Shown piece by piece: positions 44,301-51,341 of a stretch of 64,000 nucleotides of DNA (positions are counted from its first letter, which is position 1; every line of letters starts with the position of its first letter). The DNA lies in contig NZ_CP036349.1 of the NCBI RefSeq assembly GCF_007753265.1, positions 3,877,363 to 3,941,362 of the forward strand, in the 5' to 3' direction. The position numbers and the translations under genes were made by a program. The DNA comes from Botrimarina mediterranea (lineage in GTDB: Bacteria; Planctomycetota; Planctomycetia; Pirellulales; Lacipirellulaceae). The notes under the pieces were generated by a model. The model did no database searches, had not been told where the DNA came from, and saw only the letters and a list, made by a program, of their open reading frames with translations.

Positions 44301-44591
44301 CAGGATTGCGGCGGCGACTACTGCCATCTGACGATCCAGCAAACGTCGCCCACCGACACCACCGAGGAGAGCGAGCTGCTGCTCGTCACCGAGATGGCGG
44401 GCGTCTCGCTGCCGCACCTCGCCGCGTCGCTGATTGGCGGACGCCGTGACTACGCCGCGTACGCCGAGCGCGTCCGCACACGTCGTGACATCGAGTGGCG
44501 CGACCCTGTTCTGTCGGCAGACAAGACGCCTTCGCCGCTGGTCTCGACGGTCGGCGTCTGCGCCGGCCCGATGGTGACCGCCGTCCTTTAA
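41319..44591 (+). CDS. Ser/Thr protein kinase fused to tubulin-like GTPase (Tubulin_2 type)
   Basis: 1090 residues. Residues 26-285 form a eukaryote-type kinase: G-loop IGAGGYGEV (32-40), Lys 54, catalytic loop HLDIKPEN (149-156, Leu instead of Arg in HRD), DFG at 168-170 and APE after MTPAY. A low-complexity linker follows. From residue ~362 a second domain begins IGVGGTGARVLRAL, and GGTGSG (521-526) matches the tubulin/FtsZ nucleotide loop. The C-terminal ~250 residues are strongly helical with coiled-coil character. The closest family I can name is Tubulin_2 (PF13809), of unknown function. The kinase is probably active despite the HLD loop. No transmembrane helix is evident. The adjacent AAA+ and FHA-EAL genes suggest one signalling unit. 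Confidence 0.88.
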   Translation: MNLMNDPRESVVNDNHQKPDVLLPGYELIEKIGAGGYGEVWSAMAPGGLHKAVKYVFGNEFDKRAISEMNALQKVKSVRHPFLLSLERIEVVDGRLIVVSELADGSLRDRFRECFAEGLPGIPRDELLGYLADAADALDYLADRHELAHLDIKPENLLLVAGHVKVADFGLVKSLSLQTQASLVGGMTPAYAAPEVFRGVPTRHSDQYSLAILYQEMLTGAPTFAGANAAELTLQHMKDDPDLHSLGGADRFAVARALSKDPANRFDSARAFVAALRSQPTSSAFDGAACNVASPPESREAFTAPAANRFSVTEVFEDNPAETGPGGSELATVRPAPLVTPKPSEVSAPDADASPFAAAPAVFIGVGGTGARVLRALRAQMRERLGATAPLPAAPMLLFDTDSRTLAAASIGGDRGIGLDAGETVSLPLRRPQAYRDKSELLLRWLGRRWLYNVPRSLQTEGIRPLGRLALVDHARQAFQRLRSVVSGAIEPDSRDASTEAIGLSFDQPGLRVYVVGSTAGGTGSGMSIDIAYAVRSIVKRLGVEDATVIGVMTHSTFRENSRSELARVNSYAWLSEFEQFRQSDQGYPGDSSVGLPEHERGVEAFDHTYFVPLGEQIDTPALESAAEAVAEYLFADAFTTGQRLLDAFRAQRADAKGSTLRSFAVRHRDSQGDTTLSPLESAAVSRMLDRWVGVTTDEPPATDLNSTDQVVHGAVAFLGRTQLDASTLASNCRSILEASLGGDASAYFEARFGADRSRNLAALGGKIDEGFGIVSADDEPTKLEQKVIDTIIEPMVNKLAEESIAWTIGRVNDTQERLEGADRAIRWLEDHLNAVEADLQKVMANVVADRARVVKNNAKGDKFKLFRLRLDHAALVAARRISQRLREQLRELPAELTTLRDVIESLRPAVNLEALDAPPSEIERFSIALEQRLQADYLTSHGGLLGALAEETRSPSLAGTIAHGAKRVARDGANASRAAADAALTAGFAEPPLQDCGGDYCHLTIQQTSPTDTTEESELLLVTEMAGVSLPHLAASLIGGRRDYAAYAERVRTRRDIEWRDPVLSADKTPSPLVSTVGVCAGPMVTAVL

Positions 44592-44641
44592 CTCACCCCA
44601 CGCTGCTTCGCCTCGACCGCGACCAGCCATCGACCATCTCC

Positions 44642-45739
44642 ATGAGCGTTGCCACCCCCGAAGCCACGACCGGCGCCTGGATGCTTAGCGGCCAGGTCAG
44701 CGACGACGAGCCGATGCGTAGCTACGCCATCGACGCGTCGCCGTTCACCGTCGGGCGCCGCCCCGACCAGAAGCTCTGCCTCACCTCGCCAACGGTCTCC
44801 GGGGCTCATGCCGAGATCCTCTTCGTCGAAAAAGGGCTGGTGGTCCGTGACCTCGGCAGCACCAACGGCACCTTCGTCAACGGCGAACGGGTCCACGGCG
44901 AATGCCCGATCGGGCACGGCGACCTCGTGCAGTTCGCCCAGGTGGTGTTCCGCACAGGGCGCAACGCCGCGACGAACCACTGCCAGACGATCAAGGACGA
45001 CTCCGCTGACCGTGCGTTATCGCTGATCCAATTCGACAAGCTGATGACCGAGCGGGCGGTCGTGCCGCACTTTCAGCCGATCGTGTCGATGAAGTCTCAG
45101 CAGGCGTTTGGCTACGAGATCCTCGGCCGCAGCCGGCTGTTCGGCCTGAGCGATCCGCAGACGATGTTCGGCGCCGCGGCGGTGCTCAATCTTGAGTCGG
45201 AGCTGAGCCGCATCTTCCGCGAAGAGGGCCTGCACCTCGGTTCGGTCTTGCCGGAACAGCACCTGCTGTTCGCCAACACGCATCCCAACGAGATCGAAGA
45301 GCCCGAGCTGTTGGAGTTCTCGCTGCGTGAGTTGCGTGAGTCGGCGCCGACGCGGCCGCTGGTGCTAGAGATCCACGAGAAGACCGCGACCCAAACGCAG
45401 CCGATGCGCGAGCTGCGGGCCAAGCTCAACGACCTGAACATCGGCCTGGCGTACGATGACTTCGGCGCCGGCCAGGCGCGGTTGATCGAGCTCGTGGAGG
45501 TCCCGCCCGACTACTTGAAGTTCGACATGGCGCTGGTGCAGAACATCCACGCCGCCTCGACTGAGCGGCAGAAGATGGTCGAGCGCCTGGTGCAGATGAC
45601 GGCAGAGCTGGGCATCATCCCGCTCGCCGAAGGGATTGAGACACGCGAAGACCACGAGGTCTGCGCGCAGATGGGCTTCTTGTGCGGGCAGGGCTTTTAC
45701 TACGGAAGGCCGGCGGCGGCGCAAACGCTCATCGGCTAA
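44642..45739 (+). CDS. FHA-EAL protein (phospho-Thr reader fused to c-di-GMP phosphodiesterase)
   Basis: 365 residues. The FHA domain spans about 28-110 with GRR (38-40), SGAHAEI (His of the phospho-Thr pocket near 57) and GSTNGTFVNG. The EAL domain follows from about 125. Key residues that can be seen: Glu 159 in GYEILGRS (EAL position, here EIL), Asn in FANTHP, Glu in LEIHEKT, Asp 272-Asp 273 in DDFGAG, Lys 293 in LKFD and EGIET near the end, so hydrolysis of c-di-GMP is plausible. A GGDEF domain is absent. It is 50 bp after the kinase-tubulin gene. Kinase output on its own FHA partner or another protein could set phosphodiesterase activity; that is inference. Confidence 0.92.
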   Translation: MSVATPEATTGAWMLSGQVSDDEPMRSYAIDASPFTVGRRPDQKLCLTSPTVSGAHAEILFVEKGLVVRDLGSTNGTFVNGERVHGECPIGHGDLVQFAQVVFRTGRNAATNHCQTIKDDSADRALSLIQFDKLMTERAVVPHFQPIVSMKSQQAFGYEILGRSRLFGLSDPQTMFGAAAVLNLESELSRIFREEGLHLGSVLPEQHLLFANTHPNEIEEPELLEFSLRELRESAPTRPLVLEIHEKTATQTQPMRELRAKLNDLNIGLAYDDFGAGQARLIELVEVPPDYLKFDMALVQNIHAASTERQKMVERLVQMTAELGIIPLAEGIETREDHEVCAQMGFLCGQGFYYGRPAAAQTLIG

Positions 45740-45744
45740 CGCCC

Positions 45745-45803
45745 AAATGACCAAATCCGAATGACGAAGACATCAGAGCTTTCGTTATTCGGATTTCGTC
45801 ATT
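45745..45803. repeat. Inverted repeat between convergent genes (AATGACGAA type)
   Basis: Left arm about AAATGACCAAATCCGAATGA (45745-45768) pairs with the right arm ending TTCGTCATT (45781-45803). It lies between the FHA-EAL stop and the STAS stop and could terminate both transcripts. A related repeat lies at 61285-61358 between suf genes. Confidence 0.75.
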
Positions 45804-45809
45804 CGTCAT

Positions 45810-46172
45810 TCACCCAAACAGTCCTTTCTTCAAAAACGCCTTCCGCGCCGTCTCCACATCGGGTTCGATGCTGAAGAGCTTGTCGAGCCTTGTGATCTTG
45901 AAAACTTCTTTGATATCGGGCGAGACGTTGGCGAGTTTCATTTTCGCCTTGTAGCTGGTGACCTTCTTCTGGGTCTTCACCAGCTTGCCGAGCATGGAGG
46001 ACGACATGAACTGGACTTTGGAAAAGTCTACGATGACGCGGCTTTCGGTGGAGGCGTCGATCGCTTCGTCGAGTTCCTGCTCGAGCTTGCCGATCTTCGT
46101 CTCGTCGAGCAGACGGACGTCATCGATCTGGATGAAGAGGATGCCGTCGCGGATCGCGGTGGTGATCGCCAT
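45810..46172 (-). CDS. STAS-domain protein (anti-sigma factor antagonist)
   Basis: 120 residues, one STAS domain. The phosphorylatable Ser motif is VQFMSSSMLGKL (Ser 57-59), in the position of SpoIIAA Ser 58. Such proteins bind anti-sigma factors or other partner-switching kinases when unphosphorylated. No anti-sigma factor or sigma factor gene is adjacent. It converges with the kinase-tubulin/FHA-EAL operon, and the convergent position makes a direct link uncertain. Confidence 0.92.
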   Translation of the reverse strand: MAITTAIRDGILFIQIDDVRLLDETKIGKLEQELDEAIDASTESRVIVDFSKVQFMSSSMLGKLVKTQKKVTSYKAKMKLANVSPDIKEVFKITRLDKLFSIEPDVETARKAFLKKGLFG

Positions 46173-46252
46173 GGTAGGGCCCGGAGTGGGGTGTGCAGGG
46201 GCGTGCAGTCTACTCCCTTTGCACTAGATTGCACGCCTTATGGCGTGGAACT

Positions 46253-46337
46253 GCGGGAGGCGTCTCCAGACACGGATTACGCGCACCATGCCTGAACGGT
46301 CTGGACGCCAAGATCGGGGTCTGGAGACCCCTCCCAC
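46253..46337. repeat. 86-bp-family palindromic repeat, copy 3
   Basis: The left end GCGGGAGGCGTCTCCAGAC and right end CTGGAGACCCCTCCCAC match the copies at 22030 and 28051, with a few arm changes. It lies in the gap between the STAS start and the PSP1 stop. Confidence 0.88.
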
Positions 46338-46356
46338 AATCAACCCGCCCAACCGG

Positions 46357-46896
46357 CTAACGAGAGCACGCCGCCGCGACCGAGCAGGTGGCGCAGCCGC
46401 CGGCCGTTCCGCAGCCGTTCTTCGCCTCGGCGGTGCCGCATCCGGGGCCGCAGCCTTGCTCCAGCGTGTCGGCGAACTGCCCGAAGCGGGCCTCCGCGTC
46501 GTAGGCGGCGGCGAGCTCGGCGGAGATAGCCTCGGTCGCTGGGTCGACTTCTCCCAAGAAGTAGAAGTAGAGCCCGCGGCCGTCGAAGAGATGCTCCACG
46601 TCGAGCAGCACGGCGTCGGAACCGCGCTCAGCGAGCACTCGGAGACAGGCCCCGTAGGCGGCGTCGCGGTTCCGCTGGAGCCGTTCGGCGACCATCTCGT
46701 CCGAATCGGTCATCCGCCGCAAGAGAGGGCCGTCGGCGTCGCCAGGTCCTTGAGGGTCGTCGGCGAGGACCTCGCCCACCTCCAAGCCGCGGGCCGTGCG
46801 GACAACCACGCGCTGGCCTCGGGCGTATCGCAGGCCGTCCGCCGAGCGGAAGCGGCCGACGTGGCCCATGGCGCCGACGCGGATGAGGTGGTTCAT
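46357..46896 (-). CDS. PSP1-domain protein with cysteine-rich tail
   Basis: 179 residues. The PSP1 (YaaT-like) domain is seen in MNHLIRVGAMGHVGRFRSADGLRYARGQRVVVRTARGLEVGEVL and DAVLLDVEHLFDGRGLYFYFLGEVDP. The last ~35 residues contain eight cysteines (CGPGCG, GCGTAGGCATCSVAAAC), possibly a metal or Fe-S site. In Bacillus YaaT is linked to RNA decay and phosphorelay; in planctomycetes its role is unknown. The Cys tail is a clear distinguishing feature. Confidence 0.88.
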   Translation of the reverse strand: MNHLIRVGAMGHVGRFRSADGLRYARGQRVVVRTARGLEVGEVLADDPQGPGDADGPLLRRMTDSDEMVAERLQRNRDAAYGACLRVLAERGSDAVLLDVEHLFDGRGLYFYFLGEVDPATEAISAELAAAYDAEARFGQFADTLEQGCGPGCGTAEAKNGCGTAGGCATCSVAAACSR

Positions 46897-47105
46897 ATTG
46901 AAATGGTAGGGGATGCGAGTACTTTCTTCACTCCGGTCGCTGACGCTCCCGGCTCGCCGTTCATTTTGCCCCGGTCATTGACCGGGGGCTAAGTGGCCAG
47001 TGGCGCGATCGACCGGTGTGGCGCCACGCTGACACGTGGCATTGGTACGAGTTATCATGCCATGCCACGCCATACGAGCGAACCCCGCGAATTGACGATC
47101 TGCCG

Positions 47106-48149
47106 ATGACCGCGATGCCGACGCAAGCTCCCCCCTGCCCCGCCCCGACCACCGAGCGGACCGACTGGTCGGCCCTAGCCGACCGCGTCCTGGCCGGTGA
47201 CCACCTCACAGTGGAAGAGGCACGGGCGGTGCTGGCCTGCCCGGACGACGAACTACTGGCCCTGATCGACGCCGCCTACCGGGTCCGCCGTGAGCACTTC
47301 GGCAAGCGGGTCCAGCTCTACTTCTTGATGAACGCCAAGAGCGGGCTTTGCCCCGAGGACTGCTCGTACTGTTCACAGTCCAAGGTCTCTGACGCCGAGA
47401 TCCCCAAATACAACCTGCTGAGCCGCGACAAGCTGCTGTCCGGCGCGAAAATGGCGGCCGAGCGTGGCGCCTGCACGTACTGCATCGTGATTTCTGCCCG
47501 CGGGCCCAACGAGCGGGAGATCCGCGCCGTTGAGGAGATCGTTCCGCAGATCAAGGCCGAGCACAACCTGAAGGTGTGCGCATGCCTGGGCCTGTTGACC
47601 GACGAACAGGCCAAGCGGCTCGCCGCGGCGGGCGTGGACCGTGTCAACCACAACCTCAACACCAGCGCCGAACATTACGCGACGATCTGCTCGACCCACA
47701 CACACGCCGACCGGGTGCGGACGCTCGAGTCGGTGCGCGACGCCGGCATGGAGATGTGCTCGGGAGGGATCGTCGGCATGGGTGAAAAGCCGACCGATGT
47801 GGTCGCCATGGCGATCCAGCTGCGCGAGCTGGGCGTCCACTCGATCCCCGTGAACTTCCTGATCCCGATCGAGGGCGCGGTCATCGGCGAGCCAATTGAT
47901 TTGGACCCGCGCTACTGCCTGAAGGTCCTGGCGATGTTCCGCCTCGTGAACCCGGACCGCGAACTCCGCATCGCCGGCGGCCGCGAGCTGCACCTGCGGA
48001 GCTTGCAGGCGCTTGGCCTCTACATGGCAAACTCCGTCTTTGTCGGCGACTACCTGACGACCGCAGGCCAGACGCCCCAAGCAGACTACGACATGATCGA
48101 AGACCTGGGGTTCGAGCCGGTGCTGCGCGAAGAGGTTGGCGCCTGCTAG
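47106..48149 (+). CDS. bioB: Biotin synthase
   Basis: 347 residues. The radical-SAM motif C-x3-C-x2-C is CPEDCSYC near residue 85 and is followed by SQSK. The core continues with MAAERGACTYCIVISARGP, RVNHNLNTSAEHY, EMCSGGIVGMGEKPTDVV and IAGGRELHLRSLQ. BioB inserts sulfur into dethiobiotin using two Fe-S clusters. No other bio gene is adjacent. The ATG at 47106 is chosen because an upstream start at 47016 would add a leader with no family match. Confidence 0.96.
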   Translation: MTAMPTQAPPCPAPTTERTDWSALADRVLAGDHLTVEEARAVLACPDDELLALIDAAYRVRREHFGKRVQLYFLMNAKSGLCPEDCSYCSQSKVSDAEIPKYNLLSRDKLLSGAKMAAERGACTYCIVISARGPNEREIRAVEEIVPQIKAEHNLKVCACLGLLTDEQAKRLAAAGVDRVNHNLNTSAEHYATICSTHTHADRVRTLESVRDAGMEMCSGGIVGMGEKPTDVVAMAIQLRELGVHSIPVNFLIPIEGAVIGEPIDLDPRYCLKVLAMFRLVNPDRELRIAGGRELHLRSLQALGLYMANSVFVGDYLTTAGQTPQADYDMIEDLGFEPVLREEVGAC

Positions 48150-48349
48150 CAGGAGTGAGGCTTGAGATTTAAGGCGTGGGGGTTGATGGGCCGGAGCTGA
48201 GCGTCTTGCTTAGTGTTACCCCAATGCAAAGAACCGGACGCCAAGGCGTGCCGGCTGATACTTTCGGCAGCGACGAATCAGCCGCGGGGCCTTAGCCCCC
48301 GGATAGTGCGGGCTACGCCTAGGCTTAGCGGCTCCCATCCGTGAACGCC

Positions 48350-48557
48350 TGAGCCGTGGGCGGTAGCACTCGGAGTGGAGGACGAGTTGCGCTGCACTCC
48401 GAGGGCTACCCAGGATTATGCAAGGGCTAGCAGTTACCACGTTCAGATAAGGACTTAAGCGTCGTCGGACTGCTATCGCAGCAGTGCATCATCGACGTAA
48501 GTCCTTTGTTAAACGTCCATTTGCTAGCAGTTGCATAATCCTGTACCGCCCACGGCT
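48350..48557. repeat. TGAGCCGTGGGCG palindrome, interrupted copy
   Basis: The same palindrome as at 26297-26368 (GAGCCGTGGGCGGTAGC left, TACCGCCCACGGCT right) but split by a 133-bp insert at 48411-48543. The interruption is in the right arm. Confidence 0.9.
48411..48543. mobile_element. 133-bp MITE-like element with 13-bp terminal inverted repeats
   Basis: Ends are perfect 13-bp inverted repeats CAGGATTATGCAA (48411-48423) and TTGCATAATCCTG (48531-48543). It is flanked by a 4-bp direct repeat TACC on both sides (48407-48410 and 48544-48547), as expected for a target-site duplication. Inside, AAGGACTTA and TAAGTCCTT form a further hairpin. It has no ORF of size, so it should depend on a transposase elsewhere. 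The family is not recognised. Confidence 0.9.
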
Positions 48558-48833
48558 ATGACGCTTGGGTTTGGTTCAGCGTGCTCTAGGCGCCACCATC
48601 CTTCGCCTATCCATGCCCTTCGGTCTGACGACCAACCCTCTGGACTCAAGCCTCAAATCCGCCTACCAGCCAACGCCGCAATTTACGCACACCACCCGTC
48701 TTCTCTGACCGGAAGATTCGTAGCTTTCGGCTCAATCCCCACCCCTCGCCGTGCCGATGTCGGGAAGGAGTGAGTGTCGATCCGTGCGCGGTTGCTAGCA
48801 GCGCCGCGCGCCACCAAGCAGGGATGTCTTGGC

Positions 48834-51143
48834 ATGAAGCGGCTGATTGGAAGTCTGTTGACCGTTCTGTCCCTCGCCTACGCGCCCACCGCGACGGCCC
48901 AGGGTCAATCCGCCGCGGCGTCGCAAGGCGACCTCTACCCGGTGATGGCGACCGATCAGAAAGTCTCCATGCCGCGGATCAATCCGCGCGAGTTGTTGCC
49001 ACGCAACTGGTTCGGAGCTGGTTCGCCGCGCCCTGCCACGCCGAAGCCCGCGGCAGTAAACGCAGCCGCAGGCGGTCCGACGGGCAGCGCCCAGTCACGA
49101 CTGCTGCACGACGTCCGACGGAATGATGTCGCGATGGCGACCGACGGCCGAGTGCCGACGGCCCGCGCAGGCAGCGCTCTCTCGCCGGGCGCACCGCGCT
49201 CGGGCGCTGAGGCGGCTACGAGAGCTTCGACAAACGCCCGACTTGCGCGGTCGATCGCCGCCGAGGCCGCGAGCGCGGTGTCAAACACCTCGCCCACCCC
49301 GCGGCCCGTCCGCACGCACACGCCGGACGACATCGCCCCGCTTGTTGCCGGAACCAACGAGATCGGGCCAGCCCCCAGCGAAGCCACCCCACCGCCGGCG
49401 CCGATTCCCGCACCCGCTGAGGAAATCACGCCCATCCCCGCGGACGATTCCGCCGCCAACGACGCCCCTGTAGACGACGCCCCCGCCGAAGAGGAATCGG
49501 ATCAGTTCGCCGAGACGGATTCCGGCCGCGTCAGCGTCGCCTCGAAGCCCAGCGCCACGACCAAGCTGCCGATGTTCATCGGCGATCGCTACAGCACATC
49601 CGACAAGGGTTCGTCCCTCGGCGCAACGGCGGCTGTCGATAAGAGCACGATTGAAGAGTCCCCGGCCGAGAGTCCCAAGGCGGGCAAGAACGCCGAGGAA
49701 GAGGACTTCTTGATGACGCAGAAGATGCCGGTGCTGGTGTCCAAGGTCGGCGGTCCGCGCACGATTGTCGTCGGCCGAGAGGCGACCTACCGTGTGCTGC
49801 TCGCCAACCGTGGCGATATCGCCGCCGAAGAAGTCGTCACCAACGTCAACGTCCCCGAGGGCGCCGAAGTCGTCGGCGTCGATTCGGTCGATGGCGTCAT
49901 CGAACAGCAAGGGACGAGCGGCGTGGTTGTCTGGCGCACCAAGCGGCTGGACGTCGGCGCGGTCGCCAAGCTCGACCTGCGCCTCATCGCCCGCACCGGC
50001 ACGCCGATTGAGCTGGGCGTGACCCACACCCACAAGCCGATCGACGGCACGACGCTGGTCCAAGTCCAAGAGCCGAAGCTCGCGCTGGCGATCGTCGGAC
50101 CCGAAGAGGTGCTGTATGGCAAGCCGCAAACGTTCCGTCTGACGATCTCCAACCCGGGCACCGGCGTCGCGGAGAACGTCGCGTTGCACCTGACGCCGCC
50201 CGGCGGCGACGCCGACCGCCGCACCAGTCACGAGTTCGGCAACATCGGCGCCGGTGAAGAACGCACGGTCGAAATCGAGCTTACCGCCCGCGAGGCGGGC
50301 CAGCTCGCTGTTAACGCCTCGGCCAGCGCCCTCAACGGCGTCGCCGCCGAGCTTACAAAACAAGTCTTCTGTCGCAAGGCCGAGCTGGTGGTTGATTGGC
50401 GCGGCCCGGCAGACCGCTACGCCGGCGCCCCGACGGCCTATTACTTCCGTGTGAGCAACCCCGGCACCGCCGCCGCGCCTGACGTGGTGCTCGATGTCGC
50501 GTTGCCGGAGGGCTTCGAGGTGCTCCCCACCGAGGGAACGCCCGCGGCAAAGAACAACACCCTTGCGTACCGCGTTGGCTCGCTTGAGCCGGGCGCCGAA
50601 CGGGTGGTCGAGCTGCGTGGCGTTCTGCGTCAGGCCGGAGCTAACACGATTGGCCTCCGTGCCGCAGCGACGGACGAGACGCGTTCCGAGGCTGTCGACG
50701 CCGTCACCGAGGTCGTCGCCCTGGCGGACCTGAAGCTCGACGTCATCGATCCGAAGGGACCCGTGGCGACCAACCAAGAGGTCGTTTACGAGATCCGCAT
50801 CACCAACCGCGGATCGAACGACGCCCACGATGTGCGGGTCGTTGGCCTCTTCTCGGAAGGGGTCGATCCGCACCACGTCGATGGCGAGACGACCGACATC
50901 CGCGACGGACGGGTTGCCTTCCAAACGATTGAGCGTCTCGCGGCGGGCGAGAAGCGGGTCTTCAAGATCTACGCCCGGGCCCACGAGGAAGGGACTCACC
51001 TCTTCCGTGCCGAGGTGCTGTGTCGAGACCTGGAGATCAAGCTCGCCGCCGAAGAGACGACGCGATTCTTCACCGACGACGCGGTCAATGTCGCCGCCGA
51101 AGCGTACCCCACCAGCGTGGGGGCCCCGGTTTTTCCGCGGTAA
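48834..51143 (+). CDS. Exported protein with DUF11/CARDB-like repeats
   Basis: About 769 residues. The start at 48834 gives a signal peptide (LIGSLLTVLSLAYAPTATA). Residues ~40-310 are low-complexity, rich in Pro, Ala and Thr. From ~320 on come repeated beta-sandwich modules of the DUF11/CARDB kind: VLLANRGDIAAEEVVTNVNVPEGAEVVGV, FRLTISNPGTGVAENV, FRVSNPGTAAAPDVVLDVALPEGFEVL and IRITNRGSNDAHDVRVVGLFSEGV, each about 110 residues. Such proteins are typical planctomycete cell-envelope components; function unknown. An upstream TTG at 48774 is possible but gives no signal peptide. Confidence 0.85.
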   Translation: MKRLIGSLLTVLSLAYAPTATAQGQSAAASQGDLYPVMATDQKVSMPRINPRELLPRNWFGAGSPRPATPKPAAVNAAAGGPTGSAQSRLLHDVRRNDVAMATDGRVPTARAGSALSPGAPRSGAEAATRASTNARLARSIAAEAASAVSNTSPTPRPVRTHTPDDIAPLVAGTNEIGPAPSEATPPPAPIPAPAEEITPIPADDSAANDAPVDDAPAEEESDQFAETDSGRVSVASKPSATTKLPMFIGDRYSTSDKGSSLGATAAVDKSTIEESPAESPKAGKNAEEEDFLMTQKMPVLVSKVGGPRTIVVGREATYRVLLANRGDIAAEEVVTNVNVPEGAEVVGVDSVDGVIEQQGTSGVVVWRTKRLDVGAVAKLDLRLIARTGTPIELGVTHTHKPIDGTTLVQVQEPKLALAIVGPEEVLYGKPQTFRLTISNPGTGVAENVALHLTPPGGDADRRTSHEFGNIGAGEERTVEIELTAREAGQLAVNASASALNGVAAELTKQVFCRKAELVVDWRGPADRYAGAPTAYYFRVSNPGTAAAPDVVLDVALPEGFEVLPTEGTPAAKNNTLAYRVGSLEPGAERVVELRGVLRQAGANTIGLRAAATDETRSEAVDAVTEVVALADLKLDVIDPKGPVATNQEVVYEIRITNRGSNDAHDVRVVGLFSEGVDPHHVDGETTDIRDGRVAFQTIERLAAGEKRVFKIYARAHEEGTHLFRAEVLCRDLEIKLAAEETTRFFTDDAVNVAAEAYPTSVGAPVFPR

Positions 51144-51341
51144 TCGCGCCGATCCGGCCAATCCGGATGGCTGAGTGGACGAACGATCGTCTCATAACGC
51201 AATCTTCATCAAAAATACTGAGGATTTGCCCAGCTAAGGGTGTTTCCGCGGTTGCAGAACGCAATTAGCATGGATCGACTGTCGCCCTCCGTAGCGAACG
51301 GATTTGGGCGCTCGACAGCAGCTTGTCCGGAACACCTCCTG

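Larger units (their letters stand above)
48150..48833. other. Repeat- and element-rich intergenic region
   Basis: About 680 bp between bioB and the DUF11-type gene. It contains a GCCGCGGGGCC-type inverted repeat (about 48281-48330), the palindrome at 48350-48557 and the element inserted in it (48411-48543). The remaining 48558-48833 is plain sequence with no gene recognised; the upstream region of the next gene must lie here. Confidence 0.7.

Noticed and set aside
48531-48773. An 80-codon plus-strand ORF starting in the MITE
   Set aside because: Begins in the element's terminal repeat, has no Shine-Dalgarno or family.
49281-51161. A 626-codon ORF on the minus strand
   Set aside because: It is a shadow of the DUF11/CARDB gene: composition is biased, it lacks motifs or a signal, and the plus strand carries clear domain repeats.
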